64,000 nt of DNA from Mycobacterium sp. 852014-50255_SCH5639931 (lineage in GTDB: Bacteria; Actinomycetota; Actinomycetes; Mycobacteriales; Mycobacteriaceae). Location: contig NZ_LZSV01000035.1 in NCBI RefSeq assembly GCF_001665605.1, positions 1 through 64,000 of the forward strand, read 5' to 3'. Position numbers and translations under genes: made by a program. The notes under the pieces were generated by a model. It was not told the DNA's origin, did not search any database, and worked only from the letters and a program-made list of their open reading frames with translations. Below, piece after piece: positions 1-8,597 of the stretch (the first letter of the stretch is position 1; every line of letters starts with the position of its first letter).

Positions 1-18
1 GATGTGTATAAGAGACAG
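1..18 (+). other. Residual Nextera/Tn5 mosaic-end adapter (not genomic)
   Basis: These 18 bases equal the last 18 of the 19-base Tn5 mosaic end used in Nextera libraries (AGATGTGTATAAGAGACAG). They sit exactly at the window edge, as expected of an untrimmed read at a contig end. Genomic sequence therefore starts at about base 19. The adapter also creates a spurious forward reading frame beginning MYKRQ, a typical sign of this contamination. Confidence 0.93.
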
Positions 19-585
19 GTCCTGGGGATAGGGCCGCGGTTGGGCCGGCGGCCGGCCGCCCGGCGGCGCGGGCTGAGCGGGTGCGGGCTGGCCCGGCGGC
101 GGCGCTTGGCCCGGTGGGGGCGCCTGGCCGGGCGCCGGCTGGCCCGGCGGCGGGGCCTGCCCCGGTGGCTGCGCCTTCGGGGCGGGCTTGGGCTGGACGG
201 CCTGCGCCGGCATCGAGTTCAGCACCGGGCGGATGTAGAGGCGGGCTGTCTGGCCCAGGTTGCGGGCCTCGTTGCCGTCATTGCCGGGCACGGTGATGAC
301 CAGGTTGTCGCCGTCGACAACCACTTCGGAGCCGGACACGCCAAGCCCGTTGACCCGCGCACTGATGATCTGCTGTGCCTGTGCCAGCGCATCCCGGCTC
401 GGGCGCGACCCGTCCGGGGTGCGGGCGGTCAACGTGACGCGGGTACCGCCCTGCAGGTCGATGCCGAGCTTGGGGGCGGCACGCTTGTCCCCGGTCAGGA
501 ACACCAACAGGTAGACGCCGACGAGCAGCAACAAGAAAACCGACAGGTAGCGGGCAGGGTGCACCGGCGCCGAAGACGATGCCAC
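19..585 (-). CDS. secD: Protein translocase subunit SecD, N-terminal fragment
   Basis: SecD is an inner-membrane RND-type subunit that works with SecF and uses the proton gradient to help SecYEG export. The reverse frame from a GTG at 583-585, preceded by a GGAG-rich stretch, gives an N-terminal membrane segment (YLSVFLLLLVGVYLLVF) and the SecD signature LGIDLQGGTRVTL. A periplasmic segment follows and then a long Pro/Gln-rich linker (PPPGQAPPPGQ units) reaching the window edge. Only about 189 residues are present; the rest is cut off by the contig end. yajC lies upstream on the same strand, the usual yajC-secD-secF order. The Pro-rich linker seems species-variable, and its GC-rich repetitive DNA may explain the assembly break. 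Confidence 0.9.
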
Positions 586-700
586 GTTCCTTCTATCTCC
601 TCGAGTAGCGGTTCTTACCCCGGACAGAGCCCGGAACAGAGCCTAGTGCCGCGCGCGCGCCCGTTGCGCAAGCGGTCCGCCGCGGCGGCGGGATCTTCCG

Positions 701-1042
701 TCAGGAATCCTTGGTAACCCGACCCTCGTCGGATTCTGCCAAGTCGTTGGAGTCGTCACCGTCGGCCAGGTCTTCATCGTCGTCGGGCAGGATCCGGTCG
801 CGGATGGCCAGCTTCATCCACGTGGTCACCACGCCGGGGGCGATCTCGAGATCGATGGTGTCCTCCGTGATCGCGACGACCGTCGCCTCCAGACCGGACG
901 TCGTGTGGACGCGGTCCCCCGGCTGCAGTGACTCGTGCAGGTCGATGGTGGCCTGCATCGCGCGCTTCTGGCGCCGCGACGCGAAGTACATGAACCCACC
1001 CATGATGAGTAGGAAGGGCAGGAACAGGATCAAACTCTCCAT
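701..1042 (-). CDS. yajC: Preprotein translocase accessory subunit YajC
   Basis: A 113-residue protein with one N-terminal membrane helix (about residues 4-20, LILFLPFLLIMGGFMYFASR), then RRQKRAM and a small cytosolic domain containing LQPGDRVHTTSGLEATV, the typical YajC layout. YajC associates with SecDF and SecYEG in the inner membrane. The C-terminal tail is acidic (DDDEDLADGDDSND), as in other mycobacterial YajC proteins. It lies 115 bp upstream of secD on the same strand, so they probably form one operon. It is divergent from gabT across a 205-bp gap. Confidence 0.93.
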   Translation of the reverse strand: MESLILFLPFLLIMGGFMYFASRRQKRAMQATIDLHESLQPGDRVHTTSGLEATVVAITEDTIDLEIAPGVVTTWMKLAIRDRILPDDDEDLADGDDSNDLAESDEGRVTKDS

Positions 1043-1247
1043 GAACGGGCCTGTCTTTCGTAGTGGCGTTTAAGGCATTTCTTGTCGCCGGGTGCCGGAC
1101 GGCCCGCGGGCCGCGCACCTCGTACCGGCCAGTGTGCCATTGCCGCAGGTCGCTCTCGACCGCCGCGGTGCGCGGGAGGCCCGATGGCGCCGCGCCGGAT
1201 AGGCTTTAGTGGCGACGTGACAGGCGCGCCGCGGTGAGGAGGAAATC

Positions 1248-2588
1248 GTGGCCGGCCTCGAGCAGACTCGCCAGCTGGTCACCGAAATCCCCGGTCCCGC
1301 TTCGCTGGAACTGACCAAACGGCGGGCCGCGGCGGTGTCCCATGGGGTGAACGTCTCGCTGCCGGTGTTCGTCGCGCGCGCCTCCGGCGGCATCATCGAG
1401 GACGTCGACGGCAACCGGCTCATCGACCTGGCGTCGGGCATCGCGGTGACCACCATCGGCAATTCCGCACCCCGGGTGGTGGAGGCCGTGCGCGCGCAGG
1501 TCGCCGAGTTCACTCACACCTGTTTCATGGTCGCGCCGTACGAGCAGTACATCGCCGTCGCCGAGGAGCTCAACCGGATCACGCCGGGCTCCGGCGAGAA
1601 GCGTTCGGTGTTGTTCAATTCCGGCGCCGAAGCGGTCGAGAACGCCGTGAAGGTCGCGCGCACGTACACGCGCAAGCCCGCCGTCGTGGCGTTCAACCAC
1701 GCCTATCACGGCCGCACCAACCTGGCGATGGCGCTGACCGCCAAGTCCAAGCCCTACAAGAGCGGCTTCGGCCCGTTCGCGCCGGAGGTCTACCGCGCCC
1801 CGGTGTCCTACCCCTATCGGGACGGACTGCTCGACAAGGAGCTGGCCACCGACGGGGCGAAGGCCGCCGCGCGGGCGATCGACGTGATCGAGAGCCAGGT
1901 CGGTGCCGACAGCCTCGCCGCCGTCATCATCGAACCTATCGCCGGCGAGGGCGGATTCATCGTGCCCGCCGAGGGATTCCTGCCCGCCCTGCTCGACTGG
2001 TGCCGCAACAACGACGTGGTGTTCATCGCCGACGAGGTACAGACCGGCTTCGCGCGCACCGGCGCGATGTTCGCCTGCGAGCACGAGGGCATCGAACCCG
2101 ACCTGATCTGCACCGCCAAGGGCATCGCCGACGGGCTGCCGCTGTCGGCGGTCACCGGCCGCGCGCCGATCATGGACGCATCGCACGTCGGCGGTTTGGG
2201 CGGCACATTCGGCGGTAACCCAATCGCTTGTGCGGCAGCACTGGCCACCATCACCACGATCGAAAGCGACGGACTGATAGAGCGCGCTCAACAATTGGAA
2301 CGGCTGATCACCGAACCATTGTTGCGTCTGCAGGCCAGCGATGACCGGATCGGCGATGTGCGTGGCCGCGGCGCCATGATCGCCATCGAGTTGGTGAAGT
2401 CAGGGACCTCGGAACCCGACGCGGAGCTGACTCAGAAATTGTCCACCGCTGCCCACGCCGCCGGGGTCGTCGTGTTGACCTGCGGCATGTTCGGCAACAT
2501 CATCCGGCTGCTGCCGCCGCTGCCGATCAGCGACGAGCTGCTCAACGAGGGGCTCGACATCCTCGGCCGGCTCCTGGGCGACCTGTAA
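1248..2588 (+). CDS. gabT: 4-aminobutyrate aminotransferase GabT
   Basis: A 446-residue class III PLP-dependent aminotransferase, expected to convert 4-aminobutyrate and 2-oxoglutarate to succinate semialdehyde and glutamate. The sequence shows the PLP-phosphate segment NSGAEAVENAVKVAR, the aspartate motif FIADEVQTGFARTG and the Schiff-base lysine at about residue 291 in TAKGIADGLPLSAV. The GTG start is chosen because GAGGAGG lies just upstream and the N-terminus then matches M. tuberculosis GabT (Rv2589, about 449 residues). Position between yajC and the carboxylic acid reductase gene is the same as in M. tuberculosis. Substrate preference within the omega-aminotransferases is inferred from this synteny. 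Confidence 0.93.
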   Translation: MAGLEQTRQLVTEIPGPASLELTKRRAAAVSHGVNVSLPVFVARASGGIIEDVDGNRLIDLASGIAVTTIGNSAPRVVEAVRAQVAEFTHTCFMVAPYEQYIAVAEELNRITPGSGEKRSVLFNSGAEAVENAVKVARTYTRKPAVVAFNHAYHGRTNLAMALTAKSKPYKSGFGPFAPEVYRAPVSYPYRDGLLDKELATDGAKAAARAIDVIESQVGADSLAAVIIEPIAGEGGFIVPAEGFLPALLDWCRNNDVVFIADEVQTGFARTGAMFACEHEGIEPDLICTAKGIADGLPLSAVTGRAPIMDASHVGGLGGTFGGNPIACAAALATITTIESDGLIERAQQLERLITEPLLRLQASDDRIGDVRGRGAMIAIELVKSGTSEPDAELTQKLSTAAHAAGVVVLTCGMFGNIIRLLPPLPISDELLNEGLDILGRLLGDL

Positions 2589-2657
2589 GGACCTGGGGAC
2601 TCATCAGCCCGCGTGGGCAATCTCACAACGTCCGCCGCGGCGAGCCCATGGTGGAAT

Positions 2658-2678
2658 AACGTTACTTTAGCTAACGTT
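2658..2678. promoter_or_regulatory. Inverted repeat upstream of carboxylic acid reductase (candidate operator)
   Basis: Perfect 7-bp arms AACGTTA and TAACGTT are separated by 7 bases (CTTTAGC). The element sits in an AT-richer patch 64 bp before the car/fadD9 ATG. The size and symmetry fit a TetR-type dimer site. No regulator gene lies nearby, so the cognate protein is unknown. Confidence 0.5.
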
Positions 2679-2741
2679 CTAACCGTCAGCGCATCGGCGC
2701 GAAAAACGACTCACTATCTTTCATTGCAAGGGAATTTGTTT

Positions 2742-5700
2742 ATGTCGACCACCAATCGCGACGAGCGGCTCGAGCGCCGCATCGAGGACCTGACCGCCAA
2801 CGACCCGCAGTTCGCCGCCGCGCGCCCCGACCCGGCGGTCGAGGCCGCCGTCGAAAAGCCCGGGATGCCACTCCCGCAGGTCATCCGGACCGTGCTCGAG
2901 GGGTATGCGGACCGGCCGGCCCTCGCGCACCGCGTGGTGGAGTACGTCGAGGACGCGGCGACCGGACGCACCAGGCTGGAGCTGCTCCCCCGCTACGAGA
3001 CCATCACGTACCGCCAGCTGGGCGACCGCGTCGAAGCGCTCGGCCGCGCGTGGGCCAACGACGAGGTACACGTCGGTGACCGGGTCTGTGTGTTGGGCTT
3101 CAACAGCGTCGACTACGCCACCATCGACATGGCGCTGGCCGTCATCAGCGCGGTGTCGGTGCCGCTGCAGACCAGCGCGTCGCTTACGTCGCTGCAGCCG
3201 ATCGTGACCGAGACCGAGCCCACTGTGATCGCGGCGAGCGTGAACCAGCTGCCCGAGGCCGTGGAGTTGATCCTGAGCGGCCACCGGCCCGCCAAGCTGG
3301 TGGCGTTCGACTACCACCCCGAGGTCGACGACGAGCGCGAGGCCGTGGAAACCGCGCGCACGCGGCTGGCAGACGCCGGCGTGCTGGTCGAGACGCTGGC
3401 CGAGGTGCTCGAGCGCGGCAAGGCGCTGCCGGAGGCCGCCATCGCGGTGCCCGACTCCGACGACCCGCTGGCCCTGCTGATCTACACCTCCGGCAGCACC
3501 GGCGCACCCAAGGGCGCGATGTACCCGCAGAGCAACGTCGCCAAGATCTGGCGCCGGGGCAGCAGGAACTGGTTCGGCGAAAGCGCCGCGTCGATCACCC
3601 TCAACTTCATGCCGATGAGCCACGTCATGGGCCGCGGCATCCTCTACGGCACGCTGGGCAACGGCGGCACCGCCTACTTCGCCGCCAAGAGCGACCTCTC
3701 CACGCTGCTGGAGGACCTCGAACTAGTGCGGCCGACCGAGCTGAACTTCGTGCCGCGCATCTGGGAGACCCTGTTCGGCGAATTCCAGCGCCAGGTGGAG
3801 CGGCGGCTGGCCGACGGTGCCGACCGCGCAGCGGTCGCGGCGGAGGTCCTGGCCGAGCAGCGCCAGTACCTGCTGGGCGGGCGGTTCATCTTCGCGATGA
3901 CGGGCTCGGCCCCGACCTCGCCGGAGTTGCGCACCTGGGTCGAGTCCCTGCTCGAGATGCACCTGATGGACGGCTACGGCTCGACCGAGGCCGGGATGGT
4001 GCTGTTCGACGGCGAGATTCAGCGCCCGCCGGTGATCGACTACAAGCTCGTCGACGTGCCGGACCTGGGCTACTTCAGCACCGACCGGCCGCACCCGCGC
4101 GGTGAGCTGTTGCTGCGCACCGAGAACATGTTCCCCGGCTACTACAAGCGGGCCGAGACCACCGCCAACGTGTTCGACGAGGACGGCTACTACCGCACCG
4201 GTGACGTATTCGCCGAGATCGCGCCCGACAAGCTTGTGTACGTCGACCGCCGCAACAACGTGCTGAAGCTGGCGCAGGGCGAGTTCGTGACCCTTGCCAA
4301 GCTCGAGGCCGAGTTCGGCAACAGCCCGCTGGTGCGCCAGATCTACGTCTACGGCAACAGCTCCCAGCCCTACCTGGTGGCCGTCGTGGTGCCCACCGAG
4401 GAGGCGCTGGCCTCGGGCGACCTCGAGACGCTCAAGCCGAAGATCGCCGACTCGCTGCAGAACGTCGCCCGTCAGGTGGGCCTGCAGTCCTACGAGGTGC
4501 CGCGCGACTTCATCATCGAGACCACACCGTTCAGCCTGGAGAACGGTCTGCTGACCGGCATCCGCAAGCTGGCATGGCCGAAGCTGAAGCAGCACTACGG
4601 CGAGCGGCTCGAGCAGCTCTACGCCGAGCTCGCCGAGGGGCAGGCCAACGAGCTCGCCGAATTGCGCCGCAACGGCGCGAACGCACCGGTGCTGCAGACG
4701 GTGAGCCGGGCCGCGGCCGCAATGCTGGGCACGGCGAGCACCGAGCTCACCCCCGACGCGCGCTTCACCGATCTGGGCGGAGACTCGTTGTCGGCGTTGA
4801 CGTTCGGCAACCTGCTGCGCGAGATCTTCGACATCGACGTCCCGGTGGGCGTCATCGTCAGCCCGGCCAGCGACCTGCAGGCCATCGCCAACTACATCGA
4901 GGGCGAGCGCCAGGGCACCAAGCGGCCGACCTTCGCCGCAGTGCACGGTCGCGACGCGACCACGGTGCACGCCGGCGACCTCACCCTGGACAAGTTCCTC
5001 GAGGCCGAGACGCTGGCCGCCGCGCCCAGCCTGCCCGAGCCCACCACCGAGGTGCGGACGGTGCTGTTGACCGGCGCGACCGGCTTCCTGGGCCGCTACC
5101 TGGCGCTGGAATGGCTCGAGCGCATGGACATGGTGGACGGCAAGGTGATTGCGCTGGTCCGCGCCAAGTCCGACGACGAGGCTCGCGGCCGGCTGGACAA
5201 GACCTTCGGCGTGGGCTCCCCGCACGGCGACCCGAAGTTGGTGACGCACTATCAGGAACTCGCCGCCGACCACCTCGAAGTCATCGCCGGTGACAAGGGC
5301 GAGGCCAATCTCGGCCTGGACCAGCAGACCTGGCAGCGGCTGGCCGACACCGTCGACCTGATCGTCGACCCGGCCGCTCTGGTCAACCACGTCCTGCCGT
5401 ACAGCGAGCTGTTCGGCCCGAACGCGGTGGGTACCGCCGAACTGATCCGGATCGCGCTCACCACCAAGCTGAAGCCGTACACCTACGTGTCGACGATCGG
5501 CGTCGGTGACCAGATCAAGCCGGGCGAGTTCGTCGAGGACGCCGACGTCCGGCAGATCAGCGCGACCCGCGCGATCAACGACAACTACGCCAACGGCTAC
5601 GGCAACAGCAAGTGGGCCGGCGAGGTGCTGCTGCGCGAGGCGCACGACCTGTGCGGACTGCCCGTCGCGGTATTCCGGTGCGACATGATCCTGGCCGACA

Positions 5701-6266
5701 CCACCTACGCCGGACAGCTCAACCTGCCGGACATGTTCACCCGGCTGATGCTGAGCCTGGTCGCCACCGGTGTCGCACCCGGTTCGTTCTACGAGCTGGA
5801 CGCCGAGGGGAACCGTCAGCGTTCGCACTACGACGGCCTGCCGGTCGAGTTCATCGCCGCGGCGATCTCCACGCTGGGGACGCAGCTGCTGGACACCGGG
5901 GACGGCTTCCAGACGTACCACGTGATGAACCCGTACGACGACGGCATCGGGCTCGACGAGTACGTCGACTGGCTGATCGACGCCGGATATGGGATCCAGC
6001 GGATCTCCGACTACGGCGAATGGCTGCGGCGGTTCGATCAGACGATGCGGGGCCTGGCCGAGCGGCAACGCCAGTACTCGCTGCTGCCGCTGCTGCACAA
6101 CTACCAGCAGCCCGAGAAGCCGATCAACGGATCGATGGCACCGACCGACCGCTTCCGCGCCGCGGTGCAGGAGGCGAAGATCGGCCCCGACAAAGACATT
6201 CCACATGTCTCGGCGCCGATCATCGTCAAGTACATCACCGACCTGCAGTTGCTCGGACTGCTGTAA
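2742..6266 (+). CDS. fadD9: Carboxylic acid reductase (FadD9/CAR family)
   Basis: A 1174-residue multidomain enzyme that reduces carboxylic acids to aldehydes with ATP and NADPH. Domains in order: adenylation (P-loop YTSGSTGAPKG near residue 248), a phosphopantetheine carrier (LGGDSLSALTF, Ser near 682) and a C-terminal thioester reductase of the extended SDR type (LLTGATGFLGRYL near 776). It needs 4'-phosphopantetheinylation. An in-frame ATG lies 43 codons upstream, but the start at 2742 is preferred because an AAGGGA stretch precedes it and MSTTNRDERLERRI resembles the usual CAR N-terminus. In M. tuberculosis FadD9 is 1168 residues and also follows gabT. The dyad at 2658-2678 may control it; a strong hairpin ends it. 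Confidence 0.95.
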   Translation: MSTTNRDERLERRIEDLTANDPQFAAARPDPAVEAAVEKPGMPLPQVIRTVLEGYADRPALAHRVVEYVEDAATGRTRLELLPRYETITYRQLGDRVEALGRAWANDEVHVGDRVCVLGFNSVDYATIDMALAVISAVSVPLQTSASLTSLQPIVTETEPTVIAASVNQLPEAVELILSGHRPAKLVAFDYHPEVDDEREAVETARTRLADAGVLVETLAEVLERGKALPEAAIAVPDSDDPLALLIYTSGSTGAPKGAMYPQSNVAKIWRRGSRNWFGESAASITLNFMPMSHVMGRGILYGTLGNGGTAYFAAKSDLSTLLEDLELVRPTELNFVPRIWETLFGEFQRQVERRLADGADRAAVAAEVLAEQRQYLLGGRFIFAMTGSAPTSPELRTWVESLLEMHLMDGYGSTEAGMVLFDGEIQRPPVIDYKLVDVPDLGYFSTDRPHPRGELLLRTENMFPGYYKRAETTANVFDEDGYYRTGDVFAEIAPDKLVYVDRRNNVLKLAQGEFVTLAKLEAEFGNSPLVRQIYVYGNSSQPYLVAVVVPTEEALASGDLETLKPKIADSLQNVARQVGLQSYEVPRDFIIETTPFSLENGLLTGIRKLAWPKLKQHYGERLEQLYAELAEGQANELAELRRNGANAPVLQTVSRAAAAMLGTASTELTPDARFTDLGGDSLSALTFGNLLREIFDIDVPVGVIVSPASDLQAIANYIEGERQGTKRPTFAAVHGRDATTVHAGDLTLDKFLEAETLAAAPSLPEPTTEVRTVLLTGATGFLGRYLALEWLERMDMVDGKVIALVRAKSDDEARGRLDKTFGVGSPHGDPKLVTHYQELAADHLEVIAGDKGEANLGLDQQTWQRLADTVDLIVDPAALVNHVLPYSELFGPNAVGTAELIRIALTTKLKPYTYVSTIGVGDQIKPGEFVEDADVRQISATRAINDNYANGYGNSKWAGEVLLREAHDLCGLPVAVFRCDMILADTTYAGQLNLPDMFTRLMLSLVATGVAPGSFYELDAEGNRQRSHYDGLPVEFIAAAISTLGTQLLDTGDGFQTYHVMNPYDDGIGLDEYVDWLIDAGYGIQRISDYGEWLRRFDQTMRGLAERQRQYSLLPLLHNYQQPEKPINGSMAPTDRFRAAVQEAKIGPDKDIPHVSAPIIVKYITDLQLLGLL

Positions 6267-6273
6267 GCACAAG

Positions 6274-6314
6274 ACAGCGATCGCCCAGTCCGTCGCGGAC
6301 TGGGCGATCGCTGT
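6274..6314. terminator. Strong bidirectional hairpin terminator
   Basis: A perfect 19-bp stem with a 3-base loop (TCG) begins 7 bp after the car stop codon and lies 15 bp before the stop codon of the facing membrane protein gene. The left arm starts ACAGCGATCGCC and is mirrored exactly. There is no long U-tract, as is common for mycobacterial terminators. Confidence 0.88.
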
Positions 6315-6328
6315 TCTAGCTGAATCGG

Positions 6329-7015
6329 TTACTGCTGTGGGTGCGGCCAGCGCAGGTACGCGGCGTTGGCACCCGACGCCGGGCGATGGCGACGCCACCC
6401 CCGCTTCGGCTCCGGGTCGGCAGCCGTGCGCGGCTTGGTCAACGCGCCGGAGGACACCTCGGCGGGCTCGTACGCCGAGTCGCGGTAGGGCTCGACGCCC
6501 GGCGCCGACGCGGCTGCCGCCGGCGCGATGGGCTGGACGTCACGCGCCAGCCGCACGGCCGTGCGGGCCAGCACGACACCGCCGACGAAGACGATCAGCG
6601 CGCCCAGTCCGGAGAAATAGGTGACCTCGAGCACCGCACGCTTGCGCTCGGTGGCGGCGACCGGGTCACCGGCGGAGCCGATTCCCAGCAGCGGCGCGAG
6701 CTGACCACCGACGACGAACCAGGCGCCGGCCAGCACCGCCAGCCATCCGCCCAGCATGGCCGCCACCCGATTTCCAGCGACGATCAACAACAGACCGCCC
6801 AGCACGGTCGCGGCTCCCGGCAGGACCTCGAGCCACCCACGAGCCGAACTCCACGCCCACTCCCGATCGGGTGTGTAGGCGAAATTGAAGCGCGGTCCGA
6901 CAAACGGTATTAACGCCCCCCAAGCTCCCAAGATGACCAGGAGCAATCCGCTGACCGCGCCACGCGAACGCGGCATGCTCAGCCCGCGGGTTTGGCCGTC
7001 TTCTGCGTATTTCAT
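6329..7015 (-). CDS. Four-helix membrane protein, paralogue of the gene at 7694-8347
   Basis: A 228-residue protein with about four hydrophobic segments (GLLLVILGAWGALIPFVG; VLPGAATVLGGLLLIVAG; LGGWLAVLAGAWFVVG; YFSGLGALIVFVGGVVLA) and a Pro/Ala-rich, then basic C-terminal tail (PEPKRGWRRHRP). ATG 7013-7015 is chosen because GGGGAAG sits just upstream. It is clearly homologous along its whole length to the protein at 7694-8347: MPRSRGA versus MPRTRGA, GAWGALIPFVGP versus GAWGALVPFFGP, KRAVLEVTYFSGLGALIVF versus KRALLEITYFTGLGALIVF. No function recognised. The two genes flank a DUF1304-like gene, all on the minus strand. Confidence 0.82.
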   Translation of the reverse strand: MKYAEDGQTRGLSMPRSRGAVSGLLLVILGAWGALIPFVGPRFNFAYTPDREWAWSSARGWLEVLPGAATVLGGLLLIVAGNRVAAMLGGWLAVLAGAWFVVGGQLAPLLGIGSAGDPVAATERKRAVLEVTYFSGLGALIVFVGGVVLARTAVRLARDVQPIAPAAAASAPGVEPYRDSAYEPAEVSSGALTKPRTAADPEPKRGWRRHRPASGANAAYLRWPHPQQ

Positions 7016-7143
7016 GACTTCCCCTCGTTGAATACCGGGCCTATTTCCGGCCGGAGATGGGTACCCGGCGGTTTCTAGTCGTAACCCATCGGGCGCGCGA
7101 AAACCACCGTGCCCCGTGACTATTGGTGCTGATGAGGCTGCTG

Positions 7144-7530
7144 TTACTGCTGAAGTCCGAGCAGCAGCAGCACGATCGCGATTACCGGGAAGATGCCCTG
7201 CGTCACCGCGGCGCGCGCCTTCTCCGGCGCGGACAAGAGCAGCACCACCGCGGCCGCCGCCATCGAACCGACACCGGCGAAAATCAGGGCCGCACCAACG
7301 GCGTTGTGCCGCAAGACGATCGCGACAATGCCCAGGCCGCTGACCACCGCCAGGAACAAGTTGTAGAAGCCTTGGTTGAAGGCCAGCAGCTTGGTGGTCT
7401 CGGCCTCCTCGGCCGTGGTGCCGAACGTGGCACGGGTGCGCGGCGAGGTCCAGGTCAACGATTCCATCACGAAGATGTAGATGTGCAATAACGCCGCCAA
7501 TGCGGCGAATACCAACCCGGCGGCGATCAT
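7144..7530 (-). CDS. DUF1304-family small membrane protein
   Basis: A 128-residue protein with four predicted helices: MIAAGLVFAALAALLHIYIFVMESLTW, FYNLFLAVVSGLGIVAIVL, AALIFAGVGSMAAAAVVLLL and IFPVIAIVLLLLGL. The motif HIYIFVMESLTWTSPRTRATFG near the N-terminus and NQGFYNLFLA are typical of DUF1304 proteins, whose role is not established. The ATG is the first in frame with an AGGAGGAGCG stretch just upstream. It lies between two paralogous membrane protein genes, so the three may form one membrane-associated operon, though gaps of 128 and 163 bp also permit separate promoters. Confidence 0.82.
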   Translation of the reverse strand: MIAAGLVFAALAALLHIYIFVMESLTWTSPRTRATFGTTAEEAETTKLLAFNQGFYNLFLAVVSGLGIVAIVLRHNAVGAALIFAGVGSMAAAAVVLLLSAPEKARAAVTQGIFPVIAIVLLLLGLQQ

Positions 7531-7642
7531 CGCTCCTCCTCGCTTGTTTCGAGGCCCGCGCGATGGTCACGCAAGCATCCCGCATGTCCCGGCGCCGGTG
7601 ACTCTACCGATCTGCGGGTGGCGGAGTGCCCTGACGCGAAAG

Positions 7643-7671
7643 GGCGCCGGTAGCCAACGGCTACCGGCGCC
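7643..7671. terminator. Hairpin terminator downstream of the 7694-8347 gene
   Basis: Arms GGCGCCGGTAGCC and GGCTACCGGCGCC form a perfect 13-bp stem around an AAC loop. It sits 22 bp beyond the stop of the minus-strand gene at 7694-8347, so it probably ends that transcript before the DUF1304 gene. Confidence 0.75.
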
Positions 7672-7693
7672 TCCCGAGTTGCTAGTTACCGCC

Positions 7694-8347
7694 CTACACG
7701 CCGGCGTGGTGGCGGCGGTGGAACAGGCCCCGCCCGCGGGGCTCCGGCTCGGGCGCCGTTGCGTCCGCCCGCGCCCGCGTCACGCCGTGAGTCTCGTCGT
7801 ACATGGCGGGCTCACCCGCCGGTACGGCGTCCCCGGCCACTGGCGCCGGTTCCCTCACCATGACATCGCGTGCGTGCCGAACCGCCAGGCGCGCCACGGC
7901 CGCCCCGCCCAGGAACACGATCAGGGCGCCCAGGCCGGTGAAGTAGGTGATCTCGAGCAGGGCTCGCTTCAGGTCCGTCGACGCCACGGGCTGACCGAGG
8001 CCCCCGATGCCCAGCGTCGACGCGAACGCGCGGCCCACCACGAACCAGGCGCCGCCGGCGACCGCCAGCCAGCCGCCGAACACGGCGCTGGCCCGGTTAC
8101 CGGACAACAGCACGAGCAGGCCGCCCGCTGCCGTAGCGGCCCCGGGAAGCACCTCGAGCCAGCCCTTGGTCGTCGTCCACGTCCATGCCGGGTCGGACAT
8201 GTACGCCCAATCGATGTTGGGCCCGAAGAACGGCACCAATGCGCCCCAGGCACCCAACAGAATCAGGAGCAGGCCGGTCAGCGCGCCGCGGGTGCGCGGC
8301 ATGTACAGCGCGCGAGGGCGTTCATAGTCGTAGCGCGTGGTCCTCAT
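7694..8347 (-). CDS. Four-helix membrane protein, paralogue of the gene at 6329-7015
   Basis: A 217-residue membrane protein from the ATG at 8345-8347. An in-frame ATG five codons upstream overlaps the AAGGAG ribosome-binding sequence, so the inner ATG (six-base spacing) is preferred. Helices and motifs follow those of the paralogue at 6329-7015, including VLPGAATAAGGLLVLLSGNRA and ITYFTGLGALIVFLGG, and the C-terminus again ends in a basic RGRGLFHRRHH tail. The pair looks like an old tandem duplication that now encloses a DUF1304 gene. No function recognised. Confidence 0.82.
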   Translation of the reverse strand: MRTTRYDYERPRALYMPRTRGALTGLLLILLGAWGALVPFFGPNIDWAYMSDPAWTWTTTKGWLEVLPGAATAAGGLLVLLSGNRASAVFGGWLAVAGGAWFVVGRAFASTLGIGGLGQPVASTDLKRALLEITYFTGLGALIVFLGGAAVARLAVRHARDVMVREPAPVAGDAVPAGEPAMYDETHGVTRARADATAPEPEPRGRGLFHRRHHAGV

Positions 8348-8597
8348 CAGAATCTCCTTCAACAGGTATTGCTGTTGTGAGCCTGGTTACCCGGCGGCGC
8401 CTACGTATAACCTGCTGCGGGCCGCGCATGTGGTTTGCTGCGACCCTTCACCTAGGTGCGCGCGGCGCTGGTGGCGGCCCTCTGAGCAGGCCGGATCCCG
8501 CCGGCGCACGTGCGCGCACCGGTCCGGCGGAAAGGTCACGATTTGGCCGCAAGGGCAGGCCGCCGACCGTGGCGGCCCGCTTCGCCCGCCTACGCCG

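Noticed and set aside
19..240. Pro/Gln-rich repeat region of secD as a possible repeat array or CRISPR
   Set aside because: The units are short, unequal and code for a PPPGQ-type linker in frame with SecD; there are no spacers.
4..717. Forward reading frame of 237 codons starting MYKRQ
   Set aside because: It begins inside the sequencing adapter and runs antisense to secD; its Arg/Gly-rich product is a high-GC shadow.
3723..6398. Minus-strand frame of 891 codons
   Set aside because: Fully antisense to the carboxylic acid reductase gene, whose domains are complete; the product lacks recognisable motifs.
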